Below, piece by piece: positions 7,774-17,907 of a stretch of DNA of 64,000 nucleotides. The stretch comes from JAIPDZ01 sp034522175 (GTDB lineage Bacteria; Desulfobacterota; DSM-4660; Desulfatiglandales; Desulfatiglandaceae). A model generated the notes under the pieces. That model made no database searches. It saw only the letters and a program-made list of their open reading frames with translations, and was not told where the DNA came from. How positions within the stretch are numbered: the stretch's first letter is position 1; each line of letters begins with the position of its first letter. Location: positions 4,836,001 through 4,900,000 of the forward strand of contig JAXHLQ010000001.1 in NCBI GenBank assembly GCA_034522175.1, given 5' to 3'. The position numbers were made by a program, and so were the translations under genes.

Positions 7774-9190
7774 AAATTCTGATTTGCGGCACCGGCCGGA
7801 TCACCGACGAGCTCCTCAAGGCGCATCGGCGCCAATTGGGAGATCACCCTCATCGAAAAGGATCGAGGTCAGGCTGGCGCCTTTCTTCAATCGATTCCCG
7901 AACGTCATCCGGGTCATGGCTGAGGACGCCTCCAGTCCGGTGGTGCTGGACAAGGCCGGATTGTCCGAACAGGACGGGGTGCTGGCCATGACCAATGACG
8001 ACGCGGTCAACCTGACCATCGCCCGTTTCGCACGGCAGGCGGACATCCCTGCGGTTCTCGCCGTGGTCCGCGACCCGGAACATCTCGCCGACTTCCAGGA
8101 ACTGAATGTGTGGACGGTCAGCATGGCCACGGATGCGGCCCGCAAGGCATACCAGTTTCTCAAAGACCCCCGGGTCCGCATCGTTGACCTGGGCGAAGGC
8201 GAAGGCGAGTTGATGGAGCTGACGGCGGAAAAGCAGAACTTGCCGCGGTTGACGGATGTGCTTTCCCGCCCGGACCCCGAATGGCGCACGGTGGGGCTGT
8301 TGCGGGAAAACAAGCTCCTGTTCCCCGACAAAACAGACACCATCGAGGCCGGCGATCGATTGCTCATCCTTGGCAGGGAGGACCTGTACAATGCCTTTTC
8401 AGGCCGCCTCGCCGAGGACCAGCGTAATTTCCCGCGGACCTACGGACAACAAATGATCCTGGGATTGACCGACGAGCGGTCGCTGGATGTTACCGAGCTG
8501 TTCAATGAAGCGTTTTATCTGGCCCAGGGCACCCATACGGAAAAGATAAAGGTCCTCTTTGAAAAAGCGGCCGCAGATGTTCGGCAGGTGCTGACGCGTT
8601 GGTCGGAAAGCCTGGCCATCGAGATGCTCGAAGCCCAGGGAACCATACGGCAAAGGGTGCCGGCCGTTGCCGGGCAAAGCGATGCCGGCATTGTGGTGCT
8701 GCCCCATCGCCATGTATCGCGCCTGCGCGCCTTTTTCGGGGGTCCGTTGACGGCCATGGCCCGTTCATTGCCCTGCCCGCTTTTGGCGGCGAAGCTGAGC
8801 GACCCCTATGAACGGATGCTGGTCCCGTTCAACGGTTCGCCGGCCGCTCGGCACGCGCTTGAGATCGCGGTGGATCTGTCCCAGCAGCTCGATGCGGCCT
8901 TGGCGGTCGTGCTCGTGGTGGAACCCTCTTATCTTCGCGGGAAGGCATCCGCCACCGGCCAATGGGAGCAGGAAATGCTCGGACAGGTGCGGGAGATGGC
9001 CCGGGTCCACAAAGTAGACATCGAAGAGATCGTCCGCCGGGGCAACCCGGTCAGGGAGATCCTGTCCGCGGCCGCCGATTGCCAGCTTCTCGTCATGGGG
9101 GGGGACGAACGACCTTCCGGATGGTTTTCCCTGGATGTAACCGCCATGACCGTGAACAGGGCCCCGTGTTCCGTGCTGCTCATTTTTTAA
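7770..9190 (+). CDS. TrkA-N/TrkA-C protein fused to a universal stress domain
   Basis: About 473 residues from the GTG at 7770, after an AGGGAG site. The N-terminus is MKILICGTGRITDELL, a Rossmann G-x-G-x-x nucleotide-binding motif as in TrkA/KefC RCK domains. Two frameshifts (near 7820 and 7865) interrupt the first 35 residues; the rest reads in one frame. ASSPVVLDKAGLSEQDGVLA and the following region complete TrkA-N. LLFPDKTDTIEAGDRLLILG is a TrkA-C end. The last 125 residues form a Usp domain (MLVPFNGSPAARHALEIAVD, then LLVMGGDER). RCK proteins gate K+ or K+/H+ transport in response to NAD(H) or c-di-AMP. The next gene, 16 bases on, is an antiporter, so this is probably its regulator. Confidence 0.8.
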
Positions 9191-9206
9191 AGAGGTACCC
9201 GGAAAA

Positions 9207-10415
9207 ATGGTGATTCATTCCGCATGGGCACTGGTCCTGGTCTCCCTCGGGGCGGCCTTTTTGCCCAGCCTCGGCCTGCGTCTCCGGCTCCCCTCGGTGG
9301 TGCTTGAAATTCTCTTTGGCGTATTGATCGGCAAGAGCGTGCTGAACCTTCAGTTCGGAGGGGAGTGGCTGTCCTTTCTGGCCCATCTGGGGTTTCTGAT
9401 CCTCATGTTTCACGCCGGCATGGAGATCAATTTTCAAATGCTCAGGACCCAACGGACCGGCGTGTTCATCATTCAGGTGATAATCTTTGGATTTACCGTA
9501 CTCCTTTCCATGGGTGCCGCTTTTCTTCTGGGACAAGGATTTTATCTGGGGCTCGTGATCTCCACCACCTCTTTGGGGCTCGTGGTGCCGACCCTCAAGG
9601 ACACCGGAGCGAGCCAGTCGCCGCTGGGTCAAAATGCGCTGATCGCAGCCACCCTGGCCGATTTTTTGACCCTTTTCGCCATCACTTTTTATCTGCTGTG
9701 GCAGGAAAAAGGGTTCGGCTGGGATTTTTTCCGGCCCCTGCCGCTGTTTGTAGGCTTCGGCATCCTGTTGAAACTGATCCAGTTTCTGGCGTGGTGGTAT
9801 CCTGAAAAAGTGGGAAGACTGTTTGCCGACCGGGACTCCCAGGAACTGGGGGTGCGTTTTTCACTGGCCCTGCTTTTTTTGTTTGTGGCGCTGTCGGAAC
9901 TGGCCCATCTCGAACCGGTGCTGGGGGCCTTTCTCGGCGGCGCCCTCCTGTCCATGGTCTTCAGGGAAAAAACTCAGCTGGAACTCAAGTTGTCCGGATT
10001 CGGGTATGGCTTTCTGGTGCCGCTTTTTTTCATTCACGTGGGGATGCAATTTGACGTCGCCAATGTGCTTTCGGTCCAACAGCTCCTTTTCACCGCGAAG
10101 CTTTTGGGATTCGCCATGGTGGTCAAGGTTCTGCCGTGTCTGCTTTTCGTCTTCGCCGGGCTGTCCGTCCGGAACGCGTTGAATATCGGACTATTGATGA
10201 CCTCGCGGTTGAGCCTCATCATTGTGGCGGCCACCATAGGCCTGGAATTCGGCTTCATTACCGAAGCCTTCAAAGACGCGATTATCCTGCTGGCGGTCGT
10301 CACCTGCCTGTTGGGGCCGTCTCTTTTCAAGGCGTTTCACCGGACCGAAGCCGAGTCGAGCGAAAGCGGGGGTATCGAAAAAAGAAAATTGTCCGCCGGT
10401 TGGATGCGGCAATGA
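9207..10415 (+). CDS. Cation:proton antiporter, CPA2 (KefB/NhaS3-like) family
   Basis: 402 residues with about 12 membrane segments and no cytoplasmic RCK domain of its own. LRLPSVVLEILFGVLIGKSV and LAHLGFLILMFHAGMEINF are the conserved first helices of CPA2 exchangers. TTSLGLVVPTLKDTG and IAATLADFLTLFAITF carry the ion-site region. LEPVLGAFLGGALLSMVF and GYGFLVPLFFIHVGMQFD are the late conserved blocks. It exchanges Na+ or K+ for H+ at the inner membrane. The missing RCK domain is supplied by the gene 16 bases upstream (TrkA-Usp), so the two likely form one regulated transporter. Confidence 0.88.
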   Translation: MVIHSAWALVLVSLGAAFLPSLGLRLRLPSVVLEILFGVLIGKSVLNLQFGGEWLSFLAHLGFLILMFHAGMEINFQMLRTQRTGVFIIQVIIFGFTVLLSMGAAFLLGQGFYLGLVISTTSLGLVVPTLKDTGASQSPLGQNALIAATLADFLTLFAITFYLLWQEKGFGWDFFRPLPLFVGFGILLKLIQFLAWWYPEKVGRLFADRDSQELGVRFSLALLFLFVALSELAHLEPVLGAFLGGALLSMVFREKTQLELKLSGFGYGFLVPLFFIHVGMQFDVANVLSVQQLLFTAKLLGFAMVVKVLPCLLFVFAGLSVRNALNIGLLMTSRLSLIIVAATIGLEFGFITEAFKDAIILLAVVTCLLGPSLFKAFHRTEAESSESGGIEKRKLSAGWMRQ

Positions 10416-10485
10416 ATGAAGGTAGAACATCTGCTCTTGAGAGACTCTCATCAAGCTGTTCTGCCCGATTCATCGGGGACCGCGT

Positions 10486-11665
10486 CTAAAAGATGGACAG
10501 ATATCCGTCTGGCGCCAGGCTGGTGGCCAGCATCGCTGTGTTGATATCCCTGTGGTCCCTTCCAGGTGTCCGCTTCTCTGCTGCGGGGATCCAGCCAGAA
10601 CGACTCAATGACACGCCCAAGCGGGCGGTAATGGGCGAGCTGCTGTACACCGGATTGGAGTTCGTGTCTTTTTTGGAAACGGTCCAGATTGTGGTCGATC
10701 ATATCCTCCAGCCGCTCAAATGCGTGAAAGCCTATGGAGAGTCCCAGTTCCCGGAAGGCCAGCCGATAAACGGCCGGGGCATCCAGGTGATTCTTTCGTG
10801 CATAATGCCCGAGCCCAAAACGGGCATCCCTCAAGATGGCTTCCAAAAGATCCTCGCCATCAAAACACCCATGAACGATCAGTTGAGCCACGCGAAAGGC
10901 ATCGCACAATAGCCCACCCAGTCCCAGGGGATCCTCTGTCATCCATTTCCGCCCTTCACACATCTTGGCCATATCTGCAATGTCATCCTCAAGGCTTAGC
11001 TCATCGGGTGGATCGAATGGATGGATCCGCCCTGAACGGAGTGTCTGGAGGGTGATAAATCCATCCAGCGGGTCGTGACGTCCCATGGAGGGCACAAGGG
11101 GATAGGAGAGATCGATGCTCATTTTCCAGTACATGGATTTCTTTCCTTTCGAGTCTGGACCGTAGATGAAGCGGGCATGGGCGGTTTTTCCCAGTTCAAG
11201 AGCCCAATCGCTGAACCGTCGCTCCCCCGTGGCACGGTGTGCACAATGAAGGGCATGCATCCATCGGGTCAAATAGTGAAAGTATTGCCCGTCCTGATCC
11301 CATTCGAGGGTCGTATCATAGGGTTCGCTCGGTTTTCGTTCGTTCAGTTTCTTTCCGATGCGCAATCCGCCCTGTGTGGGATGGTGTTCACCTTCTGATT
11401 CCGCCAAACCGCTGATCCATCCCTTTCTTTCATCGTCCGTCCGGTGTCTTCCCAGCACATGATGAACCTGGTCGATAAGGCGCAGGGCGAGCGACTGATA
11501 GCACTCATCGCCAGTCGCTTTATGGAGCCCCAGGAAGTTGCAAACGGCAAATGCGTCTGTCCACAGGTAGCGTCGCGGCACTTCCTGAGCCGGATCGAGA
11601 CCGGTCCACATGGCAAATTCATACATCAGATGCTTGGCCATCGGGATTTTTAGCAATGGCTTCAA
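10486..11665 (-). CDS. Conserved hypothetical protein, possibly alpha/alpha-toroid, C-terminal frameshift
   Basis: About 393 residues. Helix pairs such as CYQSLALRLIDQVHHVLGRH, YFHYLTRWMHALHCAHRATG and FSDWALELGKTAHARF, spaced by about 60 residues, suggest an alpha/alpha-toroid as in glycosidase-like and lanthionine-cyclase-like folds. No catalytic motif is recognised. The raw frame runs on to 10451 in unnatural sequence (WKGPQGYQHSD). Removing one G in the GGG at 10557-10559 gives the natural ending DHRDINTAMLATSLAP and a stop at 10486-10488, so the true end is taken there. The start is ATG 11665. It lies 25 bases downstream of the alpha/beta hydrolase gene on the same strand, probably one operon. 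Confidence 0.6.
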
Positions 11666-11690
11666 ATCCTGTTTCTCCTAATTTTCCTTT

Positions 11691-12521
11691 TCATTCTGCA
11701 TCATACAGTTCACCCTTTAGAAATGCAGCAATCCGTTCAAAGGCCCGATTATCTTGAAGCAAAAAGCGATGTCCGCCTTCAAAAAATTCCAGATGGGAAT
11801 GGGATATTTGTTCATGCAGGGCCTCGAGATTTTCTCTTGGTGAAATGCCATCGTACCGGCCCCCGCAGATGAGCACGGGCATCTGAAGCCCGGGGAGTCT
11901 TTGAAATGTATCATGGTTTTTCCGGGCTTCCAGCTGAAGTCGTGCGCCCCGCTCACGGCCGGGCTCACCCGAACCTACCTTCATGCCCGACATCATCTGG
12001 TCTATCAGGGTACGGTAGGCTTCCGGCTGAGCGGCTTGCCACCTGATGTCGCAGCGGGTATCGATCACGGGTATGAGACGAACCGTCTTTTCCCGCAAAG
12101 AAAGATCTTGAAGCTCGTGCAGAGGATAGGAATCGCCACCGGCGCCGCCGCTACTGGTGCAGGCCAGCACCAGCCGTTTCAGATGATGCGCATATCGGAG
12201 GGCCAACTCCTGGGCCACCATGCCACCGAAAGAAACGCCCATTACCGCACACGCTTCCCACCCCAGAGCGTGCAACAGCCCATGGGCGTCTTCTGCGTAA
12301 TCCCCCATGGTGTAGGGGCCATCGGGGCGATCGGTCAGTCCCAGTCCCCGCTGATCGTGGGCAAGGATTTGAAAATGATCGATTAGAGGCGAATCAAAGA
12401 TGCTGGGCCTTCGCCTCAAATCCCCGCCGGTTTCGCCGATATAAAATAGCCGGGATTGACCGTTTCCATGCATTTCGTAGTAGATATGGATATCACGAAC
12501 CAGAACAGCGGGCATAGCCAA
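11691..12521 (-). CDS. Alpha/beta hydrolase
   Basis: 276 residues with the full alpha/beta-hydrolase triad. The nucleophile elbow GVSFGG is at about residues 95-100, the acid is probably the Asp of GGRYDGISP near 225, and the His is in FFEGGHRFLL near 252. HDQRGLGLTDRPDGPYTMGD is the usual loop after strand beta4. There is no signal peptide, so it is cytoplasmic. The family includes esterases, lactonases and C-C hydrolases; the sequence does not decide which. It is the first gene of a pair with the hypothetical protein ending at 10486. Confidence 0.85.
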   Translation of the reverse strand: MAMPAVLVRDIHIYYEMHGNGQSRLFYIGETGGDLRRRPSIFDSPLIDHFQILAHDQRGLGLTDRPDGPYTMGDYAEDAHGLLHALGWEACAVMGVSFGGMVAQELALRYAHHLKRLVLACTSSGGAGGDSYPLHELQDLSLREKTVRLIPVIDTRCDIRWQAAQPEAYRTLIDQMMSGMKVGSGEPGRERGARLQLEARKNHDTFQRLPGLQMPVLICGGRYDGISPRENLEALHEQISHSHLEFFEGGHRFLLQDNRAFERIAAFLKGELYDAE

Positions 12522-12546
12522 AAAGTGAGATGATCGTCCAATTTAT

Positions 12547-13254
12547 CTATCGGTTTTCAACAAGCGTATATCCCTTGGGCACCTCGAACAGCGACTTATC
12601 CAATGATTTTTCCTGGATGGTTTGAACCGTCGTGGTGATCTGCCCCCCCATCACATTCATGATGGTCTTAATGGGAAATCCTTCCATCTGATCCATCATG
12701 GCCATCACGTTCATCTGTTTCATCATGGGGTTCTGCTCAAATGCTTTTGCCATATTCAGGGTCAATGTTCTGAGTTCCTTATATCCCTTGATGTCCTTGG
12801 TCACCCAGTAGACCCCCGTGGCCATCATGAATTGAACATCATATTTGCGGCAATCATATCCAGCGACGGTCATGGTTTCATCGGTGGGAACGATCTTCAT
12901 GGAATCCGCCATCTGTTTGGCAATTCTTTGTATCTGTTCCGCACTCGCCCCTTCCATTTCGCCCATGCCGCGCAGCTTTGTCATGTCATGTTTCGTGTAG
13001 GTCTTGCTAAGGGGGTTCAGCTCATAACTAATCATGGTTTGATAATCCATGATGCTCACGGTGTCGCTCCGATCGGTTCTTGAGAAGTTATCCATCAGGT
13101 ATGTCTTGATCAATTTATTTCCAGGAGGCTGGCCCGGAACCCCAACGGTGACTTGTTCAGATTCAAAGTAAAATCCCGCATGCACAAAACCGGACAGGCA
13201 CAACACAACGGCAACTGCCAAACCGACCATCCATGCTTTTTTCAGACTTCCCAT
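12547..13254 (-). CDS. Secreted DUF4412-like protein
   Basis: 235 residues. The signal peptide (KKAWMVGLAVAVVLCLSGFV, cleaved after HA) directs it to the periplasm. The mature part has repeated beta-strand pairs (YFESEQVTVGVPGQ, IMDYQTMISYELNP, VAGYDCRKYDVQFM), in the style of LolA-like or DUF4412 proteins that read out as curved antiparallel sheets. It is unusually rich in Met in the segment FEQNPMMKQMNVMAMMDQ. A single Cys is present (residue about 139). No partner gene is evident; the upstream start is followed by divergent oxidoreductase DNA. The function is unknown. Confidence 0.65.
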   Translation of the reverse strand: MGSLKKAWMVGLAVAVVLCLSGFVHAGFYFESEQVTVGVPGQPPGNKLIKTYLMDNFSRTDRSDTVSIMDYQTMISYELNPLSKTYTKHDMTKLRGMGEMEGASAEQIQRIAKQMADSMKIVPTDETMTVAGYDCRKYDVQFMMATGVYWVTKDIKGYKELRTLTLNMAKAFEQNPMMKQMNVMAMMDQMEGFPIKTIMNVMGGQITTTVQTIQEKSLDKSLFEVPKGYTLVENR

Positions 13255-13445
13255 CGCTCGCTCCTTTCTTCTGCGTTGTTCTTTTCACGCCTGGGCATGG
13301 GGAAAATAGGCCCCAATTTCTTCAATTAGTCAAGGTAAATGTGCTTTCGTTTCATGACCCTTGAACATTTTCCTCATGTGCTGCAGAATAAGGCTTCGAT
13401 ATCTTCATGTACTTCAATAATGAAAACCCTTTTCGGAATGAAACC

Positions 13446-14485
13446 ATGGGCAAACCCATCAAGCGAATCATCATCCATAAGCCCGGGGGATACGCCGCGC
13501 TACAGATGGAAACCACGCCTATTGAGGATCCCGGCACCGGTGAGGTGCAGGTGGCGGTCAAGGCCTGCGGCATCAATTTTGCCGACATTGCGGTGCGTCT
13601 CGGGCTCTATGCCGCGGCCAGGGGTCAATATCCCCTCTGCCCCGGCCTTGAGTTTTCGGGGGTGGTGAGGGCCGTGGGGCGTGACGTATCAACATTCGGC
13701 GTGGGCGAATCGAGTCTTTGGTGCGACCCGTTTCGGGGCCTATGCCGCGGCGCTCAACTGCCCGGCGGCCCATTTATGGCACCTGCCCGAGGGTTGGGGT
13801 TTTTCCAAGGGCGCCACCTTTCCCGTGGCCTACCTCACCGCCTGTTACGGGCTTCATGAGGTGGGGCATCTGAAACCCTCGGACACGGTTCTGGTGCATT
13901 CGGCGGCCGGGGGCGTGGGCACGGCCCTTTTACACCTCCTTCGCATGAACGGCAATCGGGCGGTGGGAGTCGTTGGCACAGCCGAGAAGAAGGAAACCGC
14001 ACGACGTGCAGGGGCCACTGAGGTCATCGACAAAAGCACGGACCAATTATGGACCCGGGCCCGGCAGATCAGCCCCAGCGGGTTTGACATCATTCTGGAT
14101 GCCAACGGGGCCGTCACCCTTAAAGGCTCCTATCATTCATCTGAGTCCGGGAGGGCGGCTCTTGATCTACGGTTTTGCCTCCATGTTTTCCCATTCAGGG
14201 AGAAAAAACCCCCTTAAACTGCTCTGGTATTATTTCCGGACGCCCCGTTTCAGCCCGTTTGATCTCACCGGCACCAACCGCACCATCAGCGGATTCAATC
14301 TGATTTATCTCTTTGATCGGGTTTCGCTTTTTCGTGAAATCATGGATCAGCTCCTCTCATGGGATGAGAAAGGCCTGATTCCGCCCATGCCGGTGCGTGT
14401 CTTTCCGTTTGAAGCCGTATCTCTGGCCCATCAGGCCATCGAGTCGGGCCAAAGCGTGGGGAAAATCGCCCTGGTAAACCCGTGA
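13446..14485 (+). pseudogene. Zinc-independent alcohol dehydrogenase/quinone oxidoreductase, two frameshifts
   Basis: The reconstructed protein is about 345 residues, the usual MDR length. The N-terminal domain has KIDEP-like GEVQVAVKACGINFADIAVR and PLCPGLEFSGVVRAVGRDVS. The central part RVFGATRFGAYAAALNC is in a second frame. The nucleotide-binding motif HSAAGGVGTALLHL (A-x-x-G-x-x-G) follows. After a second break comes LSPGGRLLIYGFASMF, and the end is FEAVSLAHQAIESGQSVGKI. Breaks lie near 13703 and 14135. The lack of Cys zinc ligands and the AAGGVG loop point to the zeta-crystallin/NADPH:quinone reductase or VAT-1 type. The start at 13446 (MGKPIKRIIIHKPGGY) fits the family better than the upstream Met at 13407. 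Confidence 0.75.
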
Positions 14486-14514
14486 GGTTGGGGCCACCGG
14501 GCCGGCCCGTGCCA

Positions 14515-15313
14515 TCACGCCGAATGGGCGTCTAAGAACGCCAACAAGTGGCCATTGAACGCCTCCGCCTGTTCGATATTGCACAGGTGCGCGGCAGAGG
14601 GCAAGCACCCTCAACTCAGAGTGAGGAATGCGCTGGTGAATGGCCTCAGACGCCGCTACCGGTGTTCCGAGATCATCTTCCCCGACCATGATCAACGTGG
14701 GCAGATCGATTTCAGAGAGCCGGTCCACATAATCCAGCCCCAGGATGGCGTCGCTGCATTCGGTGAATCCCGAAACCGGCGTGGACAGGAATTGTTTTCG
14801 GATCAGTTCAACACCCGGTGGATTGGCTTTCAGATAGGCGGGGGTAAACCAGCGGGCCAGGGTCTCTTCCACCAGTGCCCCCATGCCCTTTTCCCGGGCC
14901 GTTTGCTTGCGCTCCTCAAATAGGGGTTTGGCATCCTCGGAAATGATGGCCGCGGTATCCGACAAAACAAGCGAATCAAACCGATGGGCATGGGTCAGCC
15001 CGAGACACTGACCGATCATTCCCCCGATGGATAACCCGACGAAATGGACCCGCTCCATCTCAAGTGCGTCCAGCAGACCGACCACGTCCCCTGCCAGCAT
15101 ATCGAGGGTATATGGGCCTTCCGGGGCATGGCTTTTCCCGTGCCCCCGCATGTCGTAGCAAACCACCCGATAATCCGGCTCCAACGCATCGAGCTGAGGG
15201 CCCCACATGACCATCCCGGAACCGAGGGAATGGCTCAGGACCACTGGAGGCCCATCGGCTTTCCCCGAAATTTCAACGTTGATATGAATTCCATTCACTT
15301 CGACTTTCATCAT
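14515..15313 (-). CDS. Alpha/beta hydrolase, 3-oxoadipate enol-lactonase-like, one frameshift
   Basis: The reconstructed protein is about 265 residues. The N-terminus has VVLSHSLGSGMVMWGPQLDA (oxyanion region) and VVCYDMRGHGKSHAPEGPYT. The nucleophile elbow is GLSIGGMIGQ, and the acid is in LIMVGEDDLGTPV. This pattern is characteristic of PcaD-type enol-lactone hydrolases. Near 14608 the frame shifts. The natural ending, with the catalytic His in LPSAAHLCNIEQAEAFNGHL, is read in another frame to TGA at 14515-14517. The other frame continues artificially to 14357. It runs convergent to the oxidoreductase gene ending at 14485. The substrate is not established, since no other protocatechuate gene is nearby. 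Confidence 0.8.
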
Positions 15314-15326
15314 GTCTGCTCCCTTT

Positions 15327-15958
15327 CTATCTCAGCTCCATTCTTGTGCTTTGCCACCCCGCTTTCCTTTCCTTGATGGCATCCACCGCTTCTCTTGCCG
15401 CTTCCCTGATTTCGTCACCATAGTGCCCGAAAAGGATCGTCTCCAAATGCGGCAGGGTGTTCGGATCTCCCGCCTGTCCGAGAATATACACCACATCCCC
15501 TGGACCGCTTCAGCATCCAATGTTTTGCGGGTTACGCGCACGGCGGGTGCCACGCGCGACAACCCTTCACAAAAGGAGATGAATCGGGCGCTCCGCTCGT
15601 CATCGGATACACGGCAGATAAGGCTCAGATCGTGCGTAAGCGTCTCTTGCCATGAGGTAATCAGATGTTCATCATTGGCTTCCATCAACCGGAAAAATCT
15701 GTCGCAGATAGTGTGTCAGGGCGCTTTGTTTCCAGACGCCGATGGGCGGTGTTTTTTCCTGGCAGTGGTCTATCACGCGCCCCACGATGTCGTGTTTGGA
15801 TTCATAGACACGATCCACACCACACATGACCTTGAAATTTTCCAGTGAATCATTCGGCGTTCCATGGGCCTTGTGTTATACTGGCCCCACGCAAAAGTGT
15901 CAAGATCGAGGGTTTCGGATCTTCGGGAAGAACTCGCGGCCATTTGTTTTTCTCGCAT
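15327..15958 (-). pseudogene. Hypothetical protein, broken by several frameshifts
   Basis: Pieces in three frames join into one plausible soluble protein of about 210 residues. The order is MREKQMAASSSRRSETLDL, FKVMCGVDRVYESKHDIVGR, TPPIGVWKQSALTHYLRQIF, LMEANDEHLITSWQETL, and GDVVYILGQAGDPNTLPHLE with LFGHYGDEIREAAREAVDAI. The stop is at 15327-15329. Breaks lie near 15850, 15690 and 15495. The C-terminal part looks like a HEAT-type helix pair. The segment SLICRVSDDERSARFISFCE resembles a thioredoxin-like strand-helix, but no family is claimed. It sits just upstream of the enol-lactonase-like gene on the same strand (13 bases), so they may be co-transcribed. Confidence 0.45.
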
Positions 15959-16082
15959 GTGCCTGTGAAACCAATGGGATCCAGGGATATGGTTCTTTTC
16001 TATTTCACATAATATCAAGTAGTTGTATGATTTATTTAAATATATTTATTACTGAATTCCAAAAACAGGAGGCGAGCCGGAT

Positions 16083-16949
16083 ATGGGAAAGGGAGATAAT
16101 GGGAAACCGACGGCGCTGGTGACCGGAGCGAGCAGCGGCATTGGGAGGGAAACGGCCATTCTTTTGGCGGAAGAGGGATTTCGGGTGATTGCTGCCGCAC
16201 GGCGAATGCACCGGCTCGAAGAGCTGAGCGGCCGGCTGAACAATATCGAGCCCATGGGCGTGGATCTCTCCGATCCGGATGACACAGAACGCTTCTGCAA
16301 TGAGATTTCGGGACGGTCAGATCCGGTTTCCGTGCTCGTCAACAATGCCGGATACAGCATCAGGGGGGTCCTCGAAGATGTGCCGGTTGCCGCTGCCAGG
16401 AGAATGTTTGAGGTCAATGTGTTCAGCCTCATGCGGGTGACCCAGGCCTGTCTCCCGGGGATGCGGCGTCAAAGACGGGGCACGGTCGTGAATGTCAGTT
16501 CCATGGCCGGTAGATTTGCCTTCCCGGCCAGCGGACCCTATGCAGCGACCAAACACGCCGTGGAGGCCATCACAGACGCCCTTCGGGTGGAAGTCCGTCC
16601 TTTCGGCATTCGGGTCGTGGCCATACGCCCGGGGTTTATCGCGACCGAGTTTAATGAGGCGGCAAACGAACAGACCGGGGACCTCATGGCGCGGACCGAC
16701 CCCGATTACAGGCCGGTATACGAGACCTCCGGCAAGGGGATCGGCAGGATGTTCGCCGATGTGACCATACCCGGACCCGACCTCATCGCTAAACTGATCC
16801 TTGAGGCCGTAAAGGCAGATGAACCCAAACCGGCCTACCAGGCAGGGCTGTTCGCCGACGAATTCCTGGGACAGCGCAAAAAACTTGATGATGAGGGCTT
16901 CGATCAGTATTTGTCTGAAAAAACCGGACTCAAAGACCTGAAGCTGTAG
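16083..16949 (+). CDS. Short-chain dehydrogenase/reductase (SDR)
   Basis: 288 residues, classical SDR. The cofactor motif TGASSGIGRETA is at residues 13-24, the Asp of VDLSDPDD binds the adenine, and NNAG is in LVNNAGYSIRG. The catalytic Ser is in VSSMAGRFAF and the catalytic pair is YAATK. Arg residues in the beta2 loop (AAARRMHRL) favour NADP(H). A C-terminal extension of about 60 residues (PGPDLIAKLILEAVKADEPK) is typical of the larger SDRs. GGAGG lies 11 bases before the ATG. Four bases separate it from the downstream HAD gene, indicating an operon. The substrate is unknown. Confidence 0.9.
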   Translation: MGKGDNGKPTALVTGASSGIGRETAILLAEEGFRVIAAARRMHRLEELSGRLNNIEPMGVDLSDPDDTERFCNEISGRSDPVSVLVNNAGYSIRGVLEDVPVAAARRMFEVNVFSLMRVTQACLPGMRRQRRGTVVNVSSMAGRFAFPASGPYAATKHAVEAITDALRVEVRPFGIRVVAIRPGFIATEFNEAANEQTGDLMARTDPDYRPVYETSGKGIGRMFADVTIPGPDLIAKLILEAVKADEPKPAYQAGLFADEFLGQRKKLDDEGFDQYLSEKTGLKDLKL

Positions 16950-16953
16950 TCTC

Positions 16954-17726
16954 ATGGAAAACATAGATGCCATCGGATTCGACCTGTTCAACACCTTGAT
17001 CATGGCACAGGATGGGGCACTTCAGGAGGCCTCGGGGAGACTCATGCGCAGCCTTCGCCGGAACGGCTTTGAATTGGATTCGGATCTGTTTCGCCGAACC
17101 TACCGAGAAGAGGCGTTGCACTGCATCCAGTCGGCCAGAAAGGCGGGTCTGGAAACCCACAACAGCTTTTGGATCAGTGCCGCTCTTCACAAACTAAGCT
17201 ATAGTGTCGCCCCCGATGATCCACGGATTACCCGAACCGTAGATGCCTATTTTTCAGCATTCTTCGACTATTGCCGTCTCATTCCGGGCACCCATGACAT
17301 GCTGTCCGCATTAAAAGGGCACTACCGTCTGGGCTTGCTGTCCAACTTCACCCATGCGCCTGCGGCCGAAGGTCTCATTGATCATCTCGGGCTGCGTCCT
17401 TTCTTCGAAGCAGTGGTTATATCAGGAGCAGTGGGCATCCGGAAACCCCATCCGCTCATCTTTGACCACCTCGTCGATGCGCTCCGGGTCCCAAAAACCC
17501 GTCTGATATACGTGGGCGACGACCCGGATTCCGACATTTCAGGTGCCATTGAGGCCGGCATCCGCCCGGTCTGGATGACCTATGTGCGGGACCGCGAAAT
17601 CCCTGTGGTCCCGGGGCTGATGCCGGAATCCGGAGATCCACCGGGGAGGATATCCCCAGAATCTCCAACTGGGATGAGCTTTTCTACCTCCTTGAGGTCC
17701 CGGCTCCGACACCGGAAGCCTCATGA
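16954..17726 (+). CDS. HAD-superfamily hydrolase, C-terminal frameshift
   Basis: About 257 residues. HAD motif I is altered: FDLFNTLI has Asp at the nucleophile position, but Leu-Phe-Asn replaces the usual x-Asp-Gly/Thr, so the second (acid/base) Asp is Asn. Motif II is LLSNFTHAP (S/T-N), the Lys is in GIRKPHPLIF, and motif IV is YVGDDPDSDISGA. The cap is helical. Near 17640, at a GGGG run, the frame shifts. The natural ending DIPRISNWDELFYLLEVPA stops with TGA at 17724-17726. Phosphatase or dehalogenase activity cannot be decided. It is co-transcribed with the SDR upstream. Confidence 0.78.
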
Positions 17727-17761
17727 CTGCGGTGATAGATTGGAAACCAAGTCAGATAGAT

Positions 17762-17784
17762 GTGCGACTAAAGTCGCACCTACA
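17762..17784. repeat. REP-like palindrome, GTGCGACT family
   Basis: GTGCGACT-AA-AGTCGCAC (17762-17779) is a perfect inverted repeat, followed by CTACA. A related double palindrome occurs at 45581-45625. It lies just after the HAD stop, the typical extragenic place of REP-type elements. Confidence 0.6.
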
Positions 17785-17907
17785 ACCAGTCCGATAACGG
17801 CGATAAAAGAAGAAAACACATGATCACCTCACGGGTTCGGGTTGCCTCCCGCGGGCATCGTATGGAGGCAAAAAACGCTTTGAAGGTGATGGCCTCAGGA
17901 TCGGCTT

